A stretch of 64,000 bases of DNA from Ambrosia x helenae (Eukaryota > Streptophyta > Magnoliopsida > Asterales > Asteraceae), in the NCBI GenBank assembly GCA_030844895.1, contig JAUTDX010002173.1, forward strand, positions 1 through 64,000. Reading direction: 5' to 3'. The notes beneath the pieces were generated by a model. The model saw nothing but the letters and a program-made list of their open reading frames with translations. It was not told the DNA's origin and ran no database searches. Below are positions 56,056 through 64,000 of the stretch, piece by piece; position 1 is the stretch's first letter, and each line of letters opens with the position of its first letter. A program made the translations under genes and the position numbers.

Positions 56056-56224
56056 CCTATTGGTCTGGATGATTTTTAATTGCATTAGAATTTCACTACC
56101 ACAATTTCTTTTATATAACTGGTGCATATACTGAGGTGTGCCTATTGGTTTGGATGATTTTTTATTGCGTTAGAATTTCACTACCATAATTTGTTTCATG
56201 TACGTGGTGCATATAATGAGGTGA
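56056..56224. repeat. two-copy tandem duplication, ~85 bp
   Basis: CCTATTGGTCTGGATGATTT begins at 56,056 and a close copy at 56,141. Each runs through TTAGAATTTCACTACCA and GGTGCATATA to GAGGTG. About ten differences show that the duplication is old. Not coding. Confidence 0.8.
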
Positions 56225-56699
56225 CTTTGCCTTTTTATGTTTTATTCCATTTTATGCTTCCCACATGTGATGTAAACTAGAGAATCCTCTACCATTTTGT
56301 TGCGATACGTACCTAAAAGAGCGATATTCATTTGTCACTTCGTTTTCAACCATTAGTGATGATGAATTGAATAGACAACATAACAACAAAGCGCCGGCAT
56401 AAACCACCCACATTGATCTCGACCTAACCATACCCCTAGAGCATGACAATGCGCCTGAATATTCGGAAGGTACATTACGATAAACCTACCCCAAATTTTC
56501 CGCTGTTTTTTTTGTATTTCGCTACCCAAAAATCATTACTTAGGTACTCCAATCAAACGAAATAAATTGTCACTTCACTTTCCAAGCAATTTTGACGATG
56601 CATGGAATCAAACAAAATATAATAGCGAAGCGATTGACCAAATGCAAGAGCCAAACAACGTACAGCCCCACCGCAATGCATGGGTTCCTGCTAGTAGTT

Positions 56700-57140
56700 G
56701 TTAAAGGAGCAAAACGCACTTAAGGCGCCAAAGGTGAGCCTTAGTGCAAGGCACTTAAAACGCAAGAGCTTTTTTAAGCGAGGCAAATGGTATAAAAATA
56801 CATTTTTAGGAGTTTTAAACATGTTTTAGGATTCTTTAGGGTTAGTTTAGGATTTTAGGTTGGTTATAGACTTGTTTAAGGCTGGTATAATTGTCATAGA
56901 CGTGTTCAGACAGTTGTTGGCCGGAATTCTGTCAGAACTTGGCCTGAAAAATGCGCCCAAGGGCCTGAAAGTGGGGATTTTGAAGCGAAGCGTGAAGGCT
57001 ACAATGGGCCTGAAAAGTGGGCCTAGGCGCGCGCCTGAATATCCCCCACCATTGTCTACATAGGTGCACTATGCCCAGGGCCATCCCTAAGAATTTAGGT
57101 GCCTGGGCTGAGTCGCGAAAAATGTGCCTCTTGGCTTTAG
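56700..57140. other. old repeat-like DNA, no gene
   Basis: It has a cluster of AAGGCGC/GCGCC and CTTAAGGC motifs at 56,720-56,780 and CTAGGCGCGCGCC at about 57,024-57,036, then CAGGGCCATCCCTAAG at 57,076, which resembles a hAT terminus. No partner end was found. The 67- to 72-codon open frames on both strands here overlap each other and show no domain. Confidence 0.35.
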
Positions 57141-58064
57141 GCCTTAACAAAATAAATAACGTAAACTATTTTCATTAAAAACCAATTAAAGTAATATAAA
57201 TAAACATATCAAGGACCAAAATGACAGAATCATATGCAGTGAGTTAATGACATATCGTAATAAATGAATCGCTTTCTCTTTTTACGTTTTGACTACCGGA
57301 TGCTTGTTTAGGAGCCATACTTTCCGACAATTAACAATTTAAACATTTCTTAAGTTCAATTGGAAAATAGGTGAACGGTCAAAATTCCTTAACATTTGTG
57401 TACATTATTGAAGTATAATGTTCTTTTCAATATAACATCTTCATATTTTTTTTTCACATTTAGTATATTTCATACTAAATTCAAAATACGAATGTCTTTA
57501 ACCTAAAAAGTTGAACAAATTAAACTTAATAATAGTCAATTACATAATATCCAGTAAAACTTGATTCAATGATTTGCGCATCATCTATATCTATCTATCT
57601 ATCTATCTATACTTACTATAATAGGAGAGTCGTGAGTGACATAAGAAAGCTGAGTTGTCAAGCGCAGAGATAGGCCAACAATGCATGTATGATGCGAAAA
57701 ATGATGTCATTAACCAGCTTAAAATATTTAGAAAAATATGTGGTCCACTTTGTCCTCAACAGAGTCTGTTTGTTATTAGTCTCGATTAACGAACAGTTGT
57801 TTAGACTAAATGGAGCTCACGTCTTAAGTAGCAGATGTTATGTACATCTGTTGGCAGTTGTTAAGCCCCAAAGTTTAAATTTTAAGAGGAAATTTTAAAT
57901 TAACATAGGGAAACGTGGTTCATTAGTTATGCTGCAAGTATATAATCATATTCCTTATAAGCACATAACAAATTCAGCCATTGGTAATATCAGCTTTGAA
58001 TTTCTAAACAAAGTTTTTCGAATTTCCCTCTTAAAACATATCTTTAAAACCATGTCAATGGACA

Positions 58065-59217
58065 ATGCTAAAAAACAATCTTAGTTTTATTCGTGAACTG
58101 AATCCAGCTAAAAATATGTGGAACATGAAGGCTCGAATCATACGAAAGTGGAACACAAGTTATAAGATGGAGGTGATATTCATCAATGAGCAGGTAACTT
58201 TTATAACTTGGTTTTCTTTTTTATTTTGGAAGACGTGCTCTTTCTGAATACTTTGTGCTTTATATTCATCGATTAGCAGGTAATGATGTTTTCTTTATGG
58301 TTATTTGCAGGGTGATAAGATTCAAGGTTCTATTAAGGCAACTTTGATGCAAGTTTTTGACAGTCAACTTGAAGAAGATGCTGTGGTGGTGATATCTAAG
58401 TTCCGTGTCGGTGAAAACAAGGACCTCTACAAACTTATAGCACATGAATACAAAATCAATTTTTATCGTTGCAAACATGTTAAGGGTTGGGAAGGTGTTG
58501 AGTATGGTTTCAAGTTCATTCCTTTTAAAGATATTCTTAACGGAGAAGCTAATAATCTATTGAGTGTTGGTTTGTATTTTATTTTTTATGTTAGAACAAA
58601 CTTTGATATACAGTTTAGTTGAATATTGTTGCTTTAAAGTTAACATTTGTTTGATAAAATTGTGTTTTTTTTATTATTTTATTTATGTTGCTGGAAGTGT
58701 CATTTCGTATGGGGATTTGGATGTGTTTGGACGAAGGAAACTAAACGGATGAATCTTGATATTCAAGACTTGGAGTAAGGATTCCTTAAAATTGTCATAG
58801 ATTTTTTTGGAAAAGTATTGTTTCTCCTTTTCACACATTTAACAATTAATAAAAATATTCTATTTTTAAGGTGAGTCTTATGTTTCAAAAGTAGAAAACA
58901 ATCATTGTTAGAATTGCAAATTTAAGTTATGTAATAAATAGGATCAAGAAGTTAATTCTTGATTGACTGTTTTATTTTGTATGTGGAACACATTTATTGA
59001 TGTAATAAATTATCTCTAATTAACGTATACTATCAAAGTTTTGTATATATTTTACATCTGTGGTTGTGTTGTTTTGTTTTGTTGTAGAGGTACGATATTG
59101 CGATGTACATTGTGGATTTCTTATGCAATACAGTTTAAGGACTTCATTTCCAACAAGAACTTCAATGAGCATCTAATGGCTGTTATCCAGCATGGAAGGG
59201 TTATGGATTGGAACGGT
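58065..59217 (+). pseudogene. RPA70-like OB-fold (DUF223-type) gene remnant
   Basis: Exon 1 (58,065-58,193) encodes IRELNPAKNMWNMKARIIRK. It splices at AG/GTAACT to exon 2 (58,311 on, after TTATTTGCAG), which encodes GDKIQGSIKATLMQVFDSQ and INFYRCKHVKG. Later pieces are VAGSVISYGDLDVFG (about 58,690), with a frameshift before RMNLDIQDLE, and LRCTLW near 59,098, followed by FKDFISNKNFNEHLMAVIQ. This order matches two OB folds of replication protein A-like proteins. Those bind single-stranded DNA and are common cargo of plant Helitrons. The frameshift and the break at the copia junction make it inactive. Confidence 0.75.
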
Positions 59218-62200
59218 AACTTGTGTTAAGGATATAAGGACAGGAGTGATCATTGGGCGTGGCACTGAACGTCAAGGATTGTATTACGTAGAGGAAGTGA
59301 CTCAACAGGGTACTGTGATGCTTGCTCACGGAACTGCAAGGAGGGAAGCTTGGCTATGGCATAGGAGACTAGGCCACCCATCTATCGGTTATTTACGTCT
59401 TTTATTTCCTAAGTTATTTTCTTTAAATAAAATTTTTCATTGTGAGACATGTGTTTTAGCAAAAAGCCATAGACATACTTATAAACCAAATAACACAAAA
59501 GTTGAGTCACCTTTCTCTATGGTCCATTCTGATGTTTGGGGCCCTGCAGAAATTAATGGGGGACAAAATTTTCGTTTCTTTGTGCTTTTTGTTGATGATT
59601 CCACGCGAATGACATGGATTTATTTTTTAAAACACAAATCTGAAGTTTTTGAAAAATTTACTGTATTTTACACTATGATACAAACTCAATTTAAAACTAA
59701 TATCCAAATCCTTAGAACTGACAATGCGGGAGAATTTATAAATGAATCTATGAAACCTTTTTGTCAAAACAAAGGGATTATCCATCAAACTACTTGCTCG
59801 CACACTCCTGAGCAAAATGGTACTGTTGAAAGGAAAAATCGTATCCTTTTAGAAATTACTCGAGCCTCTCTAATTGAATCTCGGGTTCCTAAATCTTTTT
59901 GGCCTAAAGCTGTTGCTACCGCCACGTATTTAATAAATAGACTTCCAACTAGAGCTCTTAATCTAAAAACTCCTCTTCAAACCCTGTCTGAGTTTACCAA
60001 AATCCCCCCTCCATTAACACTTACACCTCGTGTTTTTGGAAGCTCTATTTTTGTCCACATACCTAAAATTGACCGTGGGAAACTTGGACCATGTGCTGAA
60101 AAAATGTGTTTTTGTTGGCTATGGTATTGGTAAAAAGGGATACCGATGCTATAATCCTAAAACTCGCCATATGCACACTACACTCGATTGTACTTTTCTT
60201 GAAAATGAGTTCTTTTACAACTCCCAACACAGTAGCGAGGGGGAGAAAGAATATGCTAACACACTGAGTTGGTTAACATGGCTCCCATCAACTCCCAAAG
60301 AAAATCACGGTAACCCTCAAACTACTGAGCCACACGTTTCCGCACAATCTAGCGAAGATGTCAGTGCCACCAACCATGATTCTCCAAGTCCAAACACTGA
60401 GGTAAGTAATTCGCAAAACTATTCTGATAATTCTCAAAATCATGAGGAAATTCAAAATGACTTAACACATGAGGAGAGTCATCATAATGAATCTGATACG
60501 AACATCTCTAACAATTTTGAGTTTCCCATAGAACAAATTGTGCAGGAAGAAACAGTACAAGAAGAAACAACCAACAAATATGACCTTCCGCCAAGAGCCA
60601 ACAGAGGAGTTCCTCCGAAAAGGTACTCTCCAGGGTAGGAAACGAGACCTTCCAGGTATTCCACAACAAATATTGCCAAAGAAAATTTATCAAAAGAAGC
60701 CAAGGATTTTACTACCGCCTTGTACAGTGAAGAACTCCCTAACTCTGTGGAAGAAGCCTTAAAATCAAAAAATTGGAAGGATGCCATGGAAACAGAAATG
60801 GAGGCTCTTATAAAGAATAATACCTAGGAAAGATGTGTCCTTCCTCCAGGAAAGAAACCTGTTGGTCGTTGTTGGGTCTTCTCAATCAAATATAACCCAG
60901 ACGACACCATTGAGAGATATAAAGCACGGTTAGTTGCAAAAGGGTACACCCAAACCTTTAGGATAGACTACTCTGAGACCTTCTCTCCAGTAGCAAAAAT
61001 CGACACCATTCATGTTCTCTTCTCTATTGCTGCTAATGAAGGATGGCCTCTTCACCAATTCGATGTGAAGAATGCCTTCCTCCATGGATAACTAAAAGAA
61101 GAAGTCTACATGGATGTCCCTCCTGGATTTACAAGAGACTTCCAAAGTAAGGAAGTTTGTCGACTAAAAAAGACTCTCTAGTGGTAAAGCAATCTTCTCG
61201 TGCATGGTTTGGCAAATTTACTATGGCTATGAAAGGATATGGCTTTTGACAAAGCAACTCTGATCATACACTGTTTCTCGAACGAAGAGGTAAACTTATA
61301 ACCTGTTTAATTATATATGTTGATGACATGATAATGTCAGGAAATGACGAGGAAGAAATGAGGAAATTAAAGGCGAACTTGTTCAAAGAATTTGAAATGA
61401 AAGACTTGGGAAAGCTCAAGTACTTTCTTGGAATCGAGGTGCTGCGATTAAAGAAAGGGATCTTTATATGTCAAAATAAGTATATCCTTGATCTCCTAGC
61501 TGATGTAGAGATGGTCGATTGCAAGAAGCAGAGTTGGCAGATAAAGAAAGATATCAACGATTGGTGGGTAAACTTATATATCTCTCCCACACTCGCCCAT
61601 ACATTGCTTATGCAGTTGGGGTAGTAAGTCAGTTTATGCACCAACCCTAAGTTGCTCATATGGATGCGGTATGGAGGATTATAAGGTATCTCAAGGGAAC
61701 CGTCGGGCATGGAGTTCTTTTTCAATCCAACAAACATCTTAAGATTCCTATACTGACGCAGATTGGGCTGGAGACAAAGGAGATTGAAGATCGACATCCG
61801 GATACTTTACACTAGTAGGAGGGAACCTTGTTACCCGGAGAAGCAAGAAACAAAAGGTTGTTGCCCTTTCTAGTGCAGATGCGGAATTTCGGAGAATTGC
61901 TCGTGGTTTAGCAGAAGTTTTATGGATTCGCAAACTCCTAAATGAAATCGGATTTCTCAAACTGAAGCCAGTACGATCATGTGTGAAAACAAAGCTGCTA
62001 TACAGATTTCAGGGAATCCGGTTCAACACGATCGTACAAAACATGTAGAAGTGGACAGACACTTTATTAAAGAAAAAATCGAGGCAGGAATTATTAAGCT
62101 TCCTTTCGTCAACTCAAAAGACCAACTAGCTGATATATTAACCAAGGCCGTCAACGGAAAAAACTTCAACCATTGTCTAGACAAGCTGAGTATTGGAAAT

Positions 62201-62410
62201 CCCACTACTGAATTTGAGGGGGGAGTGTTAGAAAAATATGTTTTTTAGGATCAGATTTTGAGATATCATTTCCTTTTTCCATGCCCCACATTAGAGAAAA
62301 GGAGCCGTTGTTCCCAATCTCCTCTCAATCTCCTTTATCTGTTTCCATTTTTCATGATTGTGTATCTCTATTTAAAGCACAACCCTTTGTCAATTGTAAT
62401 ACAACTAGCA
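59213..62410 (+). pseudogene. Ty1/copia polyprotein and 3' LTR, 5'-truncated
   Basis: The pre-integrase part comes first (GLYYVEEVTQQG, WHRRLGHPSIGYLR). The integrase follows (59,440-60,000; HSDVWGP, FVDDSTRMTW, TDNAGEF, HTPEQNGTVERKNR), then an acidic, Asn-rich linker. Reverse transcriptase starts at about 60,830 (YKARLVAKGYTQTF, FDVKNAFLHG, YVDDMI). RNase H comes last, with the frame ending at 62,248. In-frame stops (60,826, 61,090, 61,181) and frameshifts near 60,030 and 61,230 break it. Gag, protease and the 5' LTR are missing; the fragment starts directly at the RPA-like gene break. Confidence 0.92.
62226..62410 (+). repeat. 3' LTR of the copia fragment
   Basis: It begins TGTTAGAAAAATATG after the polypurine tract GAGGGGGGAG (62,216-62,225), a few bases before the polyprotein stop. 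The probable end is CTAGCA at 62,410, giving a short LTR of about 185 bp with a TATA-like CTATTTAAAG near 62,368. No 5' partner exists in the window, so the end is inferred. Confidence 0.65.
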
Positions 62411-62416
62411 ATAAGA

Positions 62417-62438
62417 CCCGCGCGCGTTGCGGCGCGGG
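62417..62438. other. GC-rich hairpin, Helitron 3'-end-like
   Basis: CCCGCGC and GCGCGGG, separated by GCGTTGCG, form a perfect 7-bp stem in otherwise AT-rich DNA. Short GC hairpins near the 3' end are a hallmark of Helitrons; CTRR should follow within about 10-12 bases but is not seen. Confidence 0.5.
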
Positions 62439-62460
62439 TACATTGCAAACATCAAATGGA

Positions 62461-64000
62461 TTAGTCCAATTTTATGTAATGTGTCACCCATGTAAAAATG
62501 TGTCTTTCGACGTATCCGATATAATGGTGTTAAAATGTAAAGTAACTCGTATGCCAAAACGTAGACCAATTGAAACGTATAGGTTGATAACGCAATATAT
62601 GTGACCCAACTAAAAACGCGAATTTATACCGCCTATGTTAAAATGTGAAAATATATCGTTTATGTCGAAGCATGAATTTTGTACAAACACATAAATAAAA
62701 TTAAGCACGTAAGAAATAACTTGTTTTTTTTATTACATCTAAATGTAAACCAAGTTAAATCGCACATAAAAAATAAGCATGAAAACGCATTATGTTTGAC
62801 CCTACTCATTTCCAAAAAACCTTGGTAAGAAGACCGGTTCAACATCCGGTCCAGTTTTAAAAACATTGGTGGTTTCCATATTCCTCTATTTCTCAAACTT
62901 TATTTGTGATATTTTGAAAAATTTAAAGATTGCAAGTATAACAATCACAATTATTCGTATATACATTATATATATATACAATTGGTAAAATTTGGTGTGA
63001 GGGGCTGTTACTGTAGCAATCTGGACGGTTTATAATCTTCCACGTTCATCCTTCCTCCTACGTGCTTTCATCTCATCGGTTTAGCTAAACCCTAGGTACA
63101 AACCCTAACCTGAATCTCTACATCTCTGTCTTGGTGTCTGTTTTCTACATTTCTTTCTCGGTGGTGACGCTTACGGCCACCGGTTACCGCTGTTGCCCGT
63201 TGGTCTTAGGCCATCTTCGGCGGTGGCTTTCTGGTTAATCGGCCGACAGAGACAGGGGGAGGTAGGAGATGGAGTGATAAACGAATGAGGTTTTGTGTGT
63301 ACGGTTATTACTGTTGCCGATTAGTTTCACTCCATCATTGTCGATTGTGTGTAGATACCGGTTAGGGTATTGTTGTACTGACGGTGATGTTCGGTTGTGG
63401 GTTTTTCCGATCAACTGCGTCGGCCGGTGAACCGGTAGGGCCCCAACTGCTTCCGGTATGCCTTTTTCTTTTGCATTGTTCCTATTTTTTTACATCACCT
63501 GCCTCTATATCTAGGTGTTTAACATTGATGCATATGGGTTCTGTCGTTATATTCAACCTTCTATTCTTAAAAAATAGTTAAAAAATTAACTTTCAGGCAA
63601 TTGTCATACAATACATACTGTATAGACATTTGTATATGTTATTGAAGAGTGTGCAACGTGTAGGCTTGGAAATCCTACTAGAATTCAAAGAGACAAAACG
63701 GGTATTTAACCGAGCCGTTTCCCGGGTCATAGCGAATGCCCTGTATGTAGTGCCTCTGTTCCTTTTGCTTCTATAAAAACCGGCCAACCACGCTCGCCTC
63801 GATGATGATGACAATCTGTTGTTTTTTGCTTTATGATGGTGGTGTAAATCCTAACTTCTTGGGCTAATTTGAGCCTTGGAGATAGTTGTATGCGTTGACC
63901 ATGCTCATAATGTAAGAGGGGAGCCTTAAGGCAATCATTGTGGTATTTTCCCTATCATTGTGGCATGATGACAACATCATTTTTCCATAGCTATGACACC
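62461..64000. other. right end of window, no gene recognised
   Basis: It contains phrases like AAAACGTAGACCAATTG (about 62,556) that read like Helitron 3' flanking sequence, then a GC-richer stretch at 63,010-63,470 that could be a gene's 5' end (CCTAACCTGAATCTCTACATC) but yields no convincing frame. The open frames at 63,384-63,581 and 63,593-63,814 have no domain. Confidence 0.4.

Larger units (their letters stand above)
57606..62460 (+). mobile_element. Helitron-like region, disrupted by a copia fragment
   Basis: It starts TCTATACTTACTATAATAGG, like plant Helitron 5' ends, just after an ATCT microsatellite (57,582-57,610). It contains an RPA-type OB-fold gene remnant, which plant Helitrons often carry. 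At the other side there is a perfect 7-bp GC-rich hairpin (62,417-62,438), like a Helitron 3' hairpin, though no CTRR end follows within a few bases. No Rep/helicase is present. The copia fragment seems to have landed within it. The boundaries are tentative. Confidence 0.45.

Noticed and set aside
57076..57091. CAGGGCCATCCCTAAG as the start of a hAT element
   Set aside because: No inverted partner or 8-bp duplication was found nearby; mentioned only as old repeat-like DNA.
63384..63581. 65-codon frame near the right edge as a gene
   Set aside because: No domain, no convincing splice structure, and it may continue outside the window; insufficient support.

Overview
The window is nuclear DNA of a flowering plant, almost certainly a eudicot. 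The evidence is a 25-coding-exon TOPLESS-family corepressor gene with GT-AG introns, long AT-rich intergenic DNA, and dense plant-type retrotransposon and MITE content. The repeat styles (tRNA-Met-primed LTR elements with acidic gag leaders, Helitron-borne RPA-like genes, GGGTCAA-type intron repeats) would suit the daisy family, but that is inference. There is no operon, rRNA or CRISPR array.

Layout. 1-7.4 kb: small non-autonomous elements (a hAT-like element at the very left edge, a Harbinger-like MITE, a LINE tail, a C-rich MITE candidate) and a probable old LTR remnant. 7.6-23.3 kb: a decayed Ty3/gypsy element on the minus strand (3' LTR candidate about 7.6-9.2 kb, integrase and RNase H 9.2-11.0 kb, reverse transcriptase and protease 19.2-20.5 kb, acidic gag leader 21.2-22.7 kb, PBS and partial 5' LTR 22.8-23.3 kb). 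It is split by a complete, young, non-coding LTR element at 11,019-19,162 with a clean GTTAG target duplication. 23.3-31.6 kb: a second large non-coding LTR element on the minus strand, whose upstream LTR has lost about 0.7 kb. 31.6-33.5 kb: no gene, with a long AT microsatellite. 33.5-36.4 kb: a 5'-truncated, frameshifted LINE.

36.9-47.7 kb holds the one clearly intact gene, a TOPLESS/TOPLESS-related corepressor of 1,145 residues. All 25 exons join in frame. Its 5' leader carries a roughly 120-bp tandem repeat and a leader intron, and its later introns are enlarged by MITE-like insertions.

48.8-64 kb is again mobile-element DNA: a Harbinger-like element with a broken Myb/SANT-like gene, a tRNA-derived SINE with an 18-bp target duplication, an inverted-repeat element with a CATTGTGT array, a Mutator-like element with about 360-bp TIRs and a 9-bp target duplication that encloses an exon-like fragment, a hAT-like MITE with an 8-bp target duplication, and a Helitron-like region with an RPA (OB-fold) gene remnant invaded by a Ty1/copia fragment.

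The most unusual items are the two non-coding LTR elements. They share a short motif upstream of their 3' LTRs. One has diverged internal repeats, each ending in a copy of its polypurine tract, and a TTGAC-core cluster just upstream of a TATA box. tRNA-like A/B-box modules recur inside an LTR, inside both arms of the Mutator-like element, and in a SINE.
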